Positions 21,035 to 31,499 of a DNA stretch of 64,000 bases are shown piece by piece. This DNA comes from Heliocidaris erythrogramma (Eukaryota; Echinodermata; Echinoidea; Camarodonta; Echinometridae): contig CM046863.1 of the NCBI GenBank assembly GCA_025617745.1, positions 7,190,015-7,254,014 of the forward strand, read 5' to 3'. The translations under genes were made by a program, and so were the position numbers. Under the pieces are notes generated by a model. That model was not told the DNA's origin, did no database searches, and saw only the letters and a list, made by a program, of their open reading frames with translations. Numbering within the stretch: the stretch's first letter is position 1; each line of letters begins with the position of its first letter.

Positions 21035-22338
21035 TGTGACCCGCCGCCTCAAAACCTACAATAAGTCGCACGGACCACAACGTAGCAAACAGCCCAAAAT
21101 AGTAAATTTGCTTGGATCAGTCGATTTTCTGTTTTTGATGGAAATGGGTAGTTTTATTATCATTCTATCATGTCTCAAGTTTGTGAGTCGTAATTCGACT
21201 TAGAAATATGTTTTTGGGGCATTTTAAAATGACTCCTTTTTTTTCACCTGTCGAGTTAATGAATGTTAAAAAAAAGATGAATGAATACTTAAAAAAAGAT
21301 TTACAACATGTCAGCTCTCTACATGATCACATCACAAGACATGCTGTAAGAGATACATTGCGTGTACCTAAATTTAGGACGGACACATACAAACATAGTC
21401 CCCTAATATCTGGAATTGCAGAATGGAACCAACTTGAAACTTCTATCAAAATGTTGCCTACTTTAAACAGTTTCAAATACACTCTAAAAGCTCTGTTATC
21501 TGCAGAGGAGATGTAAGCTGTGAACTATATGGGGATATTATGCATAGCAACTTCTTTGGTATATGTGTTGTTAATTAATTATTTTCCCCTCATTTTGATG
21601 TTTGGTTATCATCCATATTTTAATTTGATTATTTCACAGTTTACAATGCTAATAATCCTTAATTTAAAATTCGATTCGAAAATTCTTGTAAATAGTCAAT
21701 GAATATTACTGAATGATTACTTAACTAATGAGGATACCGATTAATGTGTATTATACGTGTTTATGCTTGTGTATTTATATATATTGATTATTGTTGATGT
21801 TATTTGTTTTATTGTTACCAAACAGGGCCTCATGGAAGACCACCAAATTGGTGATATGAGCCACCCTGTATAAATATCAGAAATAAATAAATAAACTAAA
21901 TAAATGTTTGGAGAGCTTTTGTAATACTTTCATTCAATGCCAAATTACTACTTTACCTTTAAAGGTATTACATTGATTTTTGGAGTGAGTAATGAATAGG
22001 TCCTCTTGGAGGAGACGGCCAAAATTCAGCCTAATCTGATAATCCCTTCATACCGGTTGCTATGGCCATTTGAATACCCAGTTTTACTTGGGCGCACACA
22101 AAGAGCGAAGATTTAGCACTCTTTTGTTCCGAACTTAAATGGCCATTTTCTCTGAATAGGAGTTATTGATTGCTGGTTACATACTGATTCTAAATGTGAT
22201 ATTTAAAGGTGTTATCATTGAGTAAACTAGGCAAGTGATATACCATTGGAAAGCTGAGAATCTGTACTTTCAGAAAATGTATAAAACAAAAATAATAATT
22301 TTGGCGACTTATTGTAGGTTTTGAGGCGTCGGGTCACA
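21035..22338. mobile_element. TIR element (TGTGACCC ends), copy 2, with nested LINE
   Basis: Left end TGTGACCCGCCGCCTCAAAA, running to CAATAAGTCGC; right end is the complement GCGACTTATTGTAGGTTTTG followed by AGGCGTCGGGTCACA. A TA dinucleotide flanks both ends (21033-21034, 22339-22340). The ends and inner sequence are related to the element at 7371-8036. About 0.66 kb of its 1.3 kb is a 5'-truncated LINE; without it the element would be about the size of copy 1. Confidence 0.8.
21245..21905 (+). mobile_element. 5'-truncated LINE (C-terminus plus 3'UTR) nested in TIR element
   Basis: Frame to 21516 encodes the C-terminal end of a CR1/L2/Jockey-type LINE ORF2: HDHITRHAVRDTLRVPKFRT, then SPLISGIAEWNQLETSIKML and FKYTLKALL. 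The 3'UTR follows, with GGTGATATGAGCCACCCTGT and a terminal AAATAAATAAATAAAC microsatellite-like tail near 21886-21905. It inserted into the TGTGACCC element and is therefore younger than it. The 5' boundary is approximate. Confidence 0.7.
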
Positions 22339-23160
22339 TAAGTGACCATCACGCCAAAATGGGACAGAAGTCGCATTTTTAAATTTCATTTTATCATTGA
22401 TTATTATTATCCGTTTCATAAGCTTTAATTTGGTAAAAAGTTCAACTCTAGAGAGTGGGTATTAGTGGAGATAATAGCCTTTGAAACTTGAGTAAAGTAG
22501 GACTGTGGAAAAGTATTTCTTCGAAAAAACGCTTCCAAAGTTTGACTTCCGTTTTGCTGACATGCAGCATTTTCCGTTTGTAATGTGAACTAGATTTGGA
22601 TAAAACCCTCAGCAACCGTTTATTAATTCTAATAAAAACTAGTCTCTATGTTTCTTTAGGATATCTTCTCATGAAAACATGAATTTTAATTCATTTAAGC
22701 CATGAATTCTTACGATTTAAAGGGTAGAAAATCAAGTAGTTTCACGGCACTGAAAAGGCTTCCAGCATCAACTTCGTGCTTTTTTGGTTAAGCCTTTCCT
22801 ATGCCGATATGCTTTTCTTAAAGGGTTGATTAACCTAGCTATAGTCAAAAGGTTTATAGGTCTGTCATTTTGTGCGGGGAAATGTATTAGATTATAGTTC
22901 AAACTTTGAGAGGTTTTTATTTCATTATATTCTTTCTAAATTAATCATGTAAACGTGATTTCTTTCAATGTTATTTGCTTCTTTTTGGGGTTTTTAAGAT
23001 ATTTTTTTTTTTTTCTCTCAAATCAAATACATAAAATGCAATTTTCATTAAACAAGTTGTACAAATTATTTGAACAAATATTTTAACAAAATAATACAAT
23101 TATAAATAATTTATTGGTACTGCAAAATTTCAATATGGCACAAAAAAGAAACATGATAAC
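22339..23160. other. AT-rich sequence, probably intronic
   Basis: No exons, element ends or domains were recognised. There is a T-run near 23000-23015. Confidence 0.5.
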
Positions 23161-23166
23161 GAAGCT

Positions 23167-23187
23167 TTTCGACCTGCACTCATCAGG
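23167..23187 (-). ncRNA. Hammerhead-like motif in inverted PLE tail
   Basis: Minus strand CCTGATGAGTGCAGGTCGAAA, then AGCTTCGT. It has the canonical CTGATGA and GAAA boxes. It belongs to the same PLE family as the tail at 5855-5873. The intervening GTGCAGGTC gives a poor stem II, and an alternative GACCTG/CAGGTC hairpin is possible. Confidence 0.45.
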
Positions 23188-23201
23188 TTATCACGCGGGT
23201 A

Positions 23202-23482
23202 TATAACAAATTACTTGAAATCAACTATATTATACTCGGTGAACCCGGACGCAACCTAGACGCCGTAATTTCAGAACAATCGCTCAATTCTCAATTATGT
23301 CCCGGGCCAGAAGCTCAGCGCATTTACGCTTTCTGGAAGCTGCTTACATTCAATCGCAAGAACCTCTTCTGCGCAGACAAAAGGAGTTCGTCCAAGCTTT
23401 GCGATTGTTCTGAAATTACGGCGTCTAGGTTGCGTCCGGGTTCACCGAGTATAATATAGTTGATTTCAAGTAATTTGTTATA
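23202..23482. repeat. 82-bp inverted repeat enclosing a PLE fragment
   Basis: Arms 23202-23283 and 23401-23482 are complementary over essentially their whole length (TAACAAATTACTTGAAATCA at the outer left end; GAACCCGGACGCAACCTAGA within). Each arm is the tail that follows the PLE stop codon, so two PLE 3' tails face outward around a 117-bp plus-strand coding scrap. The left tail extends into the hammerhead-like motif. This is the same type of inverted arrangement as at 5160-5770. Confidence 0.9.
23297..23413 (+). pseudogene. PLE GIY-YIG C-terminal scrap
   Basis: 38 codons to a TGA: MSRARSSAHLRFLEAAYI, QSQEPLLRRQ and KEFVQALRLF. It matches the last part of the PLE nuclease frame at 5293-5769 (AHLRFLEA / QHLRFLEA and an identical KEFVQALRLF). 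A heavily truncated insertion; too short for function. Confidence 0.85.
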
Positions 23483-23489
23483 CACAATT

Positions 23490-24083
23490 ATAAATCAAAC
23501 ATTGAAAGAAATCTGAAAAAAATGAAGAAAATATTACTTGTATCTTATACTTAAATATTGAAATAACGCAATGTCTTAAAGGATAAGAGAGAAAACCGAA
23601 AAGATAAAATCAGGTGCTGTTCTGCCCCTCCCCCCCCCCCCCCCGGTGTAAAACACCCTTCATTAATGTTTTTATTGTTTTCTCTAAAATCTACTACATA
23701 CACAGCAAATCTCATTAAAGAAATTGTACACATTATTTGAATATCTTAACATTATTATATAATTATACATCATTGAAGAAATTTTAACATGATATAGAAG
23801 AAAAAATATGACTTGTATTATACAAATTGAAATGTGTAAAAAGGATAAGAGAGAAAAAAACACACCAAAAAAAAAACAAGTGCTGTGAGTCTACCTTCCC
23901 ATTCCTTCCCCCCCCCCGCCCCCCCCCCCCCCCCCGGATGAGAGCACGCTTCCTAATTTTGCATCCTACACATGGAAGGCATATAATTTCTTTATACTGT
24001 CTCTGTAAGGAAAAAGAGAGAAAAAGAGTATAATAGGCTCTTGCTCAACCTTCACCTCTACCTCGCTCTCCATATTATTTATT
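23490..24083. other. C-runs in AT-rich sequence
   Basis: C homopolymers occur near 23630-23645 and 23908-23936, in two loosely repeated segments (GATAAGAGAGAAAA ... AAGTGCTGT ... CCCC) about 270 bp apart. No gene. Confidence 0.6.
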
Positions 24084-24759
24084 CAATTCAGATTTTCCCA
24101 TTTCATCTATAGTTATTGGCGAACCCCTTTCTCTTCCTTTAAAGATTGAGCATTTTACAAAGATTAAAAAATGATTAACCAACCATTCCTTTCCCTCATC
24201 TTCTAATTCTATTCCGCCAAATATTTCTTCCCAGCTTAAATTACCAATAGATAAAAAGTAATACATCTCGTTGCAATTATTCCAAACCAAAGAAGCATGT
24301 TCACATTTAAAAAAATAGATGACAATATTTTTCTTCTTCTTTTTTGCAATAACAGCAAAGATTATTTTGCACGATTTTAAAGCGGAACAAATGGTGATTT
24401 GTGTAAGCAATCCCATGCAAAATTTTAAATTGAAACCCCTTAATCGGCTGTTCAGAGTACACTGCCTTGGTTTCATAAAAAAATTTTCAATCTTTTATAC
24501 GAAAAAACTATATTTGTCCTTTAGCTTTTCAAAAATATGTGATTGCAAAGTTGCAATTTATACAATTAGCATATATTTTATAATATCAGTTATATTATTT
24601 ATAACTCTTTTTCCTGATATAAACGATATTTCTTCTCGAAGAGAAGTATCATTATTATTCACAATCATGTTTCGTTTCCAGCTTACTGGAATCGTTTTAT
24701 AAATTGTCTCTGAAAATCATTAAAATTTAACCCCTGTCTTTGGAAGTATGAAAACGATC
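24084..24759 (-). pseudogene. Tx1/L1-like LINE, C-terminal part
   Basis: On the minus strand: SLREEISFISGKRVINNI, then KGFQFKILHGIAYTNHHLFR, NNLCCYCKKEEENIVIYFF, KCEHASLVWNN, LSWEEIFGGI and WLVNHFLIFVKCSIFKGR. This is the typical C-terminal end of L1/Tx1-group ORF2 (FQxKxLH, the CxxC Zn-knuckle with HLF/YFFxC, and the late KxxIYxxR block). It continues the segment at 25670-26068 across an inserted MITE. There is at least one stop and one frame change. Confidence 0.75.
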
Positions 24760-25669
24760 TTAAAGGAGAATTACGCTCAAAAATAAAGACGATAGTGTTC
24801 AAAGGTGTTATTAATTCCTACTTGTTAGACTATATGGCTTCGCGTCAAAATATACGAGATCGATACAAATCAAATTTTTCTGAGCAAAATTTACCATCTG
24901 CTAGCAATATGTATCGTCTGCTAGCAGCACATGGGGGCTGCCATTTTGTTTATGTGTACAAGAAGATTTTCTTAATCCAAATGCTCAATTGCCTTTTTCA
25001 AAATTAAAAACCCATTTGAGATTAAAAATATAGAATAGATATGTCAATTTATTTTTAAACTGAAGATTTCCTTATATATTTCTGTTGAAAATCGATATTC
25101 GCTTAATAGAAATCTATTTTCTCGATACTGGACGTATGGGACGGAGCAAATTAATTCAAATTTTATGGATGCTTCTTCCCTGAGCATCTATAGCGGCAAA
25201 CTATGCATTCACCTGCTTTCGGATAATGGACTTGAAAAGTCAGAATGCATGCTGCATATATTATGTTCTGCTCTGTTTGGCAAACCCAAGAAAATAATTT
25301 TTTGTTAAGCAAAACCAGACAATTTAAAAGTATCATTATAAAGATTTAATTTTTATAATACATGTAAACACCCACTTTATATTTTCCGTCACATATGGGA
25401 TTTTAGGTAATGAAGAAAATCAATTTAGGATTTGGATTCAAAATATCTTCCTGACTGGAACATTTCTCAATGGTTCATGTACAACTCCAAATCAGCAAGA
25501 AAATGGCAGCCCCCATGTACATGAGTAGGAGACGATACCGGGTGTTGGAATATCTTTATTTATACCCTTTTCTGATATCTTATTAGAAAATGATTTAGGC
25601 CAATAAGTAGGAATATATTACACCTTCCAATATAAGTAAATTTGTCATCAGGGCTTAATTCTCCTTTAA
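24760..25669. mobile_element. TTAA-flanked MITE inserted in a LINE
   Basis: A 0.9-kb element with TTAA on both sides (24760-24763 and 25666-25669). Its ends TTAAAGGAGAATTA and TAATTCTCCTTTAA share TTAAAGGAGAAT with the MITE at 17077. The arms match loosely for about 200 bp (GGTGTTATTAATTCCTACTT / AAGTAGGAATATATTACACC; ATGGGGGCTGCCATTTT near both ends, in inverse orientation). Deleting it with one TTAA restores a continuous LINE reading frame across the site. No ORF of its own. The arms are more diverged than those of the 17077 element, so it is probably older. Confidence 0.9.
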
Positions 25670-26068
25670 GTTTCCATCACACTCCATGATATGTTTCAAT
25701 CTATAAATATTTTTTTCATATAATTTTTGGTCAAATATGCATTTTCCTTCAACTCGTATAAATTCATTGTTAAAAAATATCTCGTTCCCTTTAAATGGTT
25801 TAAATCGAAAATCCTTTGTATCTATCCACACTTGTAATAAATTCATATAAAATTGCGGCAATGATACATTCAACAATCCAAGCAAGTAATCGCAAGAAAA
25901 TATAAATTCTCCCCCAGATGTTTTGTAGCATATTTGAAATATTGTTTCCATTTCATTGCATTATTTTCTTTTAGTCTTTTAACCGTCTGTGCCTTTATCA
26001 GCCATTGAAAGTTCATCATTTTCAAGCCACCAAGGTGGTAATCTAAATACATAGTACTTTTGTTCATT
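25670..26068 (-). pseudogene. Tx1/L1-like LINE, part upstream of the MITE
   Basis: Minus strand: MYLDYHLGGLKMMNFQWLIK, AQTVKRLKENNAMKWKQYF, then in another frame FIFSCDYLLGLLNVSLPQFY, GNEIFFNNEFIRVEGKCIFD and NIYRLKHIMECDGN. These are the post-RT blocks of L1/Tx1-type ORF2 (GGLKM...AQxVKRL, IxNNxxIRVxGKxIF). A frameshift separates the two frames around 25870-25950. The 5' end runs into the repeat block starting at about 26068. Confidence 0.75.
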
Positions 26069-27245
26069 CTGTTTTGAAAGCTAACTCTTTCTTTTCTGTT
26101 CGGATTTTTAAACGAATAGGAGAATTGGGCGCTAAATATCATGTTAACAGGCGGTCTGGACATGATGAAGATAAACTGCGTCTTAGCATGAAAGTCATCG
26201 TTTCCGCTCTTGTTAACTAAAGCTTGAAACAAGCTTATCACAACCAAGGGCCTTTTCATTCTTGTTAAAAAATAATAATTTTTCTTTCATTTTCGACTGT
26301 TAAAAGGAGTTATAGAATTGGCCGCTTTTTATCGTCATGTTCAACAGCGGGATAGAGATAAACTGCTTCTAAGCGCCGCTGTATTTAACTTAAAAAAAAA
26401 ATAATGACAACTTACTGCTTTTTGTAAAAATTAACAGCCAGACAATTCTCTTTCTCCTTCTAAATCTTTCACCTGCATGTCTCATAATTTCAACAGTTCT
26501 TCTTAATTCTGTTTTGAAAGATAACTCTTTCTTTTCTGTTCGGCTTTTTACACGAACAAGAGAATTGGGCGCTAAATATCATGTTAACAGGCGGTCTGGA
26601 CATGATGAAGATAAACTGCGTCTTAGCTTGAAAGTCATCGTTTCCGCTCTTGTTAACTCAAGCTTAAAACAATTCAGGTACTTGTTTCATTATCACAACC
26701 AAGGGCCTTTTCATTCTAGTTAAAAAAATAATTTTTCTTTTATTTTCGGCTATTAACCGGCTCTTTATGTCATGTTCAACGGCGGGATAGAGATAACCGG
26801 CTTTTAAGCACAGCTCTAGTTAACTTTAAAAAAGTAATGACAATGATTGTTTTAAGCTTGAGTTAACAAGAGCGGAAACGATGACTTTCAAGATTAGCTT
26901 GAAAGTCTTCGTTTCCGCTCTTGTTAACTCAAGCTTAAAACAAATCAAGTACTTATTTCATTATCACAGCAAAGGGCCTTTTCATTCTAGTTAAAAAAAA
27001 ATCTTCTTTTATTTTCGCTGTTAAAAAGACTTATAGAATTGGCCCCTAATTATCATCATGTTGACTGGCGGTATGAACATTATGCGTCTTAGCTTGAAAG
27101 CCGTCGTTCCTCTCCGCTCTAATTGACTTTCAAGATTAGCTTGAAAGTCTTCGTTTCCGCTCTTGTTAACTCAAGCTTAAAACAAACCAGGTACTTGTTT
27201 CATTATCACAACCAAGGGCCTATTCATTCTAGTTAAAAAAAAGGT
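26068..27245. repeat. Degenerate repeat cluster (GTTAACAAGAGCGGAAACGA family)
   Basis: Segments with GAAAGTCATCGTTTCCGCTC, TTGTTAACTCAAGCTTAAAA and CACAACCAAGGGCCTTTTCA recur at about 26190-26270, 26630-26720, 26880-26990 and 27140-27240. The longer unit TTTTGAAAGNTAACTCTTTC...GCGTCTTAGC appears at 26070 and 26510 (about 440 bp apart). The relation GGCCGCTNTTTATCGTCATGT also occurs near 28350. Likely a tandemly duplicated non-autonomous element. Confidence 0.75.
26847..26943. repeat. Near-perfect hairpin
   Basis: Arms of about 45 bp (TTGTTTTAAGCTTGAGTTAA through ACTTTCAA and its complement) around a 7-bp loop. It is formed by two inverted copies of the repeat described at 26068-27245. Confidence 0.85.
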
Positions 27246-27263
27246 TTTTTTTTTCTTCGGCTG

Positions 27264-28245
27264 CCCAGGTCGAAAATCCTATAGAGACCCATAGAAAACC
27301 AATAGGAAATTCCTAATGGTTTCTAATGGTTCTGTTGGTTTCTATTGGTTTCCTATAGGAACCCATAGAACTTTCATATGAAGCACAGCTGTTCAAATGT
27401 GCAACCATAAAACCCAGAAAATCCAGTAAAGCCCATTCCATAATTCAAGGGTGCCATGCAACTGTCCTGTTGGTCCTATTGGTTTCTATTGGATTCCTAT
27501 TGGATCTCATACACCACTCCAGTGATGACACCAATAGATTCTAGTCTCGACAGTATTTCTATTGGTCCTATTGGTTTTTTGATGTTTCTATTGGTTTCTA
27601 TAGGTCCGAATCACTCATGAATATTCATGAATGACAATAATCTAAAATTTTAAAACTAGTGGAAATAGATAATACATTTAGATTTTAAGTGTTCATGCTG
27701 CCATTGCTGGGATTAAGCTTTGAACCGTGAGAGAATTTGTACTTACATTAATTATTGTAATGTACACATGTCAAAAGGCATTTTTATACTTCAATAATAA
27801 AAGTGTAATCTAGTTTTAATAATAAAAGTGTGATCTAGTTAGTAACCAGTTTTTAAGCACTACAACTATGTCCCTATGTATAAAATGAATGCTTAGTAGC
27901 TAGGTGTAGGATGTAGGATGTAGGATATAGGTTATAGGAGTAGGATAGGATTAATTATTGTCACGTGATTGTTCCTGTAGACACCCACAGTATTTCCAGC
28001 ATTTCTTATATTAATCTTATAATTAACAAATTTCTTATTGGTCCTATAGGACCTTTAGGATTTCTTATTGGTCCTATAGAAACCTTATAGGATTTCTTAT
28101 TGGTCCCATAGGATATCCTATAGATTATCGGCCCCATAGAAACCCATAGAATTCTATAGGTCCCCTATATATCACTTCCATATAGAAACCTATAGGCCTA
28201 TGGGTCCTATAGAAAAATTTGTCTATAGGAATTTCGACCTGGGTG
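27264..28245. mobile_element. TIR element with CCTATAGG-rich interior
   Basis: Ends CCCAGGTCGAAAATCCTATAG and CTATAGGAATTTCGACCTGGG form an inverted repeat of about 21 bp. The interior is packed with TTGGTTTCTATTGGTTCC- and CTATAGGACC-like phrases on both sides (27270-27610 and 28030-28225), around an AT-rich centre. There is also a short GTAGGAT tandem repeat near 27905-27950. No coding frame. I could not define a target-site duplication. Confidence 0.65.
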
Positions 28246-30000
28246 TTTACCCGTTGACTACTGAATTCTTTAACTCTCATAGGCTTAATACAGGAGCCAC
28301 CCGGTTCCCGTAGTCTAGGGGTTAAAAAGAGTTATATAATTGGCCGCTCTTTATCGTCATGTTTATATAGTTATATAGTTATATAGGTTTATTGCCACTT
28401 GGTCTACAGCCACTTGGTCTAATAAGCAATTGGTCTAATCATCATTACCCCGTGGGCAAGGGCTAGCCTAGCCTGTCGATCGCCTGGCCTGGTCGGCCGG
28501 CGGTCGCTGGGGTAGTCGCGACATCGCGTGTGCGTAGAATTACCAACAATAAACATACGATCGACGACGTAGACTCGATTCAGTGCAATTGGCAATTTTG
28601 ATTATTGCATGGTAATCCTACATACATGAATAACAAATGTTTTTGCCTGACAATAAAGAAAGAGAAAGAGGAAACAAATGAAAAGGCATTTAAAAGGGGG
28701 AAGGGGAGGTCGCACATTTTGAGACACCAGAGACGTTGTGTAAGGGAAGGAGGAGCTGGAGCGAGGAGGCCGCCGGGCCGGAGAGAGAGATCGGAGTGGA
28801 GGAAATACAGCCCCGTCGTCACGCGGCTGGTTTCAGAGCCCGCCACTCTGTTTTTATTTTCGGGTAACGGCCACAATGTTTGGCAAATAAGAGGAGGCCA
28901 CCCCCAGTAGCGAAAATATCCCCTTACGCCCATGTCACATTTTCCAAACTAATTTCGTTACTAGTCGTCAAGATATGCATTGTACTGGAAATAGTGCGGG
29001 GGCGGGCATATAGGCCTATGCGGTTGGATGGTTAGACAAATTTCCAATACTACAATTGGAGGATAGAGAGAAATGTGGGGAAAAGCCTGTTTGTATCTTA
29101 AGAATAGCAGGATCATGCAATCGATTGAAGACTGATGAAACAATGAACAGATAAGATTTTATTTTGTCTCCTTGGACGGGGAATTGATTAGGGAGACGTA
29201 GTACTTGTCATAAGAGTGTGGCATCCCCCCCCCCCCCCCCCCCCCTCACGTCAGTGATTTTTGTTTGGGGGTTTCTTTTTTTTCTAATATTTCTAATATT
29301 GGGCTATAGCCTAACATTCTGGAAGCTTGATAATAAGTCATATCAGGTTACCGTCATATCTGAAAAGTGAGAAAATTGTCATTACGGTAAATCATCCAAA
29401 TGTTTGTGGTAAATTTTCTCAAAATTAAACAAAAAATCGGAAGTCCATACCAGTAATATATTCGACGCCAGCGGCCCGGGCCGAACTTGACCCAGCCCCC
29501 TACCCTCATAGGCCTACGCCTGATTTGCCAAATCATCTGGCTAAGGAGTGTAAGCTTCTTGCTCTGACTGGGGAGGTGGAAGAGAGATAGATCTCTTTTC
29601 TACCTCCCTGCTCTGACCAAGGAGTTATGACAGAACTCCTTGCTCTTTACATATAGCCCACACTTGTGAAAGTTGTATTGCTGCTCTCCGCGGTTCACTT
29701 CGGCTTCATAAATAGTCTTTTCACCAGGTAGCTGCAGAATGCTCTTTTTCAAAGAGAGTTTAGACTGGGCATGGACATCAATTTCTGTCACCAAACGCCT
29801 CGCCCTCCCCTCTCTTTCTCTCTCCTTCTCTCTCTCTCTCTCTACATACACATCCTTACTCTAACACGTTTACAAGCTTCCATCTAATCACGATGTTGGT
29901 TCAGGCAAGGAGTTATCACAAGCGTTTTTAGTTTTAAATTCGGTTTAGTAATAAATACACGTAGATGTAGAATACATGAAATTAATAATAAATGCAAGAA
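28246..30000. other. Mixed unassigned sequence
   Basis: A locally GC-rich stretch lies at 28440-28530 and another at 28690-28910. The latter has open frames of 101 and 117 codons on opposite strands without family resemblance. A C-run stands at about 29226-29245 and a CT microsatellite at about 29815-29842. No gene could be supported. The GC-rich stretches could include a promoter or exon of a gene not resolved here. Confidence 0.5.
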
Positions 30001-30789
30001 GGTAAGCCTACCCATGCACTTACCGAGGGGGGGGGGGGGGGGGTATGTCCAAACACCCCCTTTGACAAAAGGGGCATTTTTAGGTGGTCAAACACCCCCT
30101 TTTGGTGTTATTGTAAGTTAGCACACACCTTTATGATGTTAAAAACTCCCCCTTAGAATTCCTGTTAACTTTTTTAAAACACTTATTGGATAATTTTTGA
30201 GTAAAAGTAACCCCCAAATAATATTACTTTTTTTCCCTTTTTGTTTGGCTTTTCAGAGATTTTTTGGAGTAAAAAGACCCCAAAAATACTGATATACTGA
30301 TATATACACCCCCCCCCCCCTTTTTTTAACAAATCCTGGGTACGCCACTTGGCCTACTAATATTTAAAAATTCACTTTGGGATTGTGTTCGCTCTTCACT
30401 ACTGTCCCCTCTCTCCCAATATCTCCATCGCTGTGTTCTCCCTCATCCTCTTCTCATGATTTGTTTCTTCATCCTTTCCTTCCTTTCCCTCAATGGCTTG
30501 ATTTTACCTTAAAACTTTTCCTAAAAAATCAGGAAAGGGGGGGGGGGGCACAAGTTACACCCACTCATCCTATTACCGCCATCACACCACCAAACCGACC
30601 AGTTCTTTGCCATTCAGGGTAATTTTGTTCTGGGTCTTCATCAATTGATAAATGTAAAAAAAAAAAAGAGGCAAATTTCATTTTCTCTACATGTACAGGA
30701 ATTCATTGCTACTGAATTGCCATTCACAATAATACAATTCCATTTCTACTATATATGTAACCAAATTTCAAAAGAGTCACAGCAAAACT
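30001..30789. other. G/C-run repeat debris
   Basis: A G-run at about 30026-30043, CAAACACCCCCTTTTG-type phrases, a C-run near 30310, then AAATCCTGGGTACGCCACTT. Read in reverse (AAGTGGCGTACCCAGGATTT), the last looks like the common end of hAT-type MITEs. A second G-run lies near 30537-30548. No coding sequence. Confidence 0.5.
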
Positions 30790-31150
30790 GAATGAAGTCA
30801 AAATCACATTTCGATGGAGAACAAGAAAAGTCCAGGCCGGTCCACTCTTTGATATCGTCTTCCCATCTTTTCTTCTGTCTTCCACTTTTCACTGTGCCTT
30901 GCAGGATGGTTTTTGCAAGACCCGAAGAACGTGAAACATGCCATATCATTTCAGTTTGCGCTTTTTCACGGTCGTGAGGAGTTCTTCGTATGGCCCAATT
31001 TCTTGGTGGAGGATGGTGCGGACCGTCTCGTTGGTTATGCGGTCTTTATAAATGAGATGCCTAGTATCTTACGGAAGCATCTCATTTCCATTGCTTGAAT
31101 TCGCCTCTGGAGGTCTGCTGTGAGGGTCCAGGATTCGCAGGCAAACAGGT
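30790..31150 (-). pseudogene. LINE reverse transcriptase C-terminal relic
   Basis: The minus strand reads RRIQAMEMRC, RKILGISF and then, in another frame, HVSRSSGLAKTILQGTVKSG followed by RQKKRWEDDIKEWTGL. This is a widespread C-terminal motif of endonuclease/RT-type LINEs of marine animals (the GHVSRS...GRQRKRWEDNIKEWTG block). Several frame changes; a short relic only. Confidence 0.8.
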
Positions 31151-31499
31151 AGATGGATAGGACGAGTGATCTCATCAATCGTATCTCGGAACTGAGCAAG
31201 ACCAGGAAGTCTAAATGTCATAACTCCAGTCTCTAAACTAACAGGTTTGATCACAAAGCTGACAGTGGCAGGGAATCCAATCAGCACATACAACAGCTTG
31301 GTAGTGCTGTAATAAAAGAAAAGATAGTTTTAAAAAAATGAATTAGAATTTCAATGAAATAGAAATTATTTTTTTCTTTTGTGAAAAGGCCATGGCCTGA
31401 ATTCATGAATACTTCTGTAAGGGTAGTACAAGCAACGTGCATGGCCTCATGTCCAATCATAAATGGCAATACAGGCTACACTTATTTTAAACCATAGCT

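Noticed and set aside
28580..28933. 117-codon minus and 101-codon plus ORFs in the GC-rich stretch as host exons
   Set aside because: They overlap on opposite strands, lack recognisable domains, and no consistent splice-site pairs were found.
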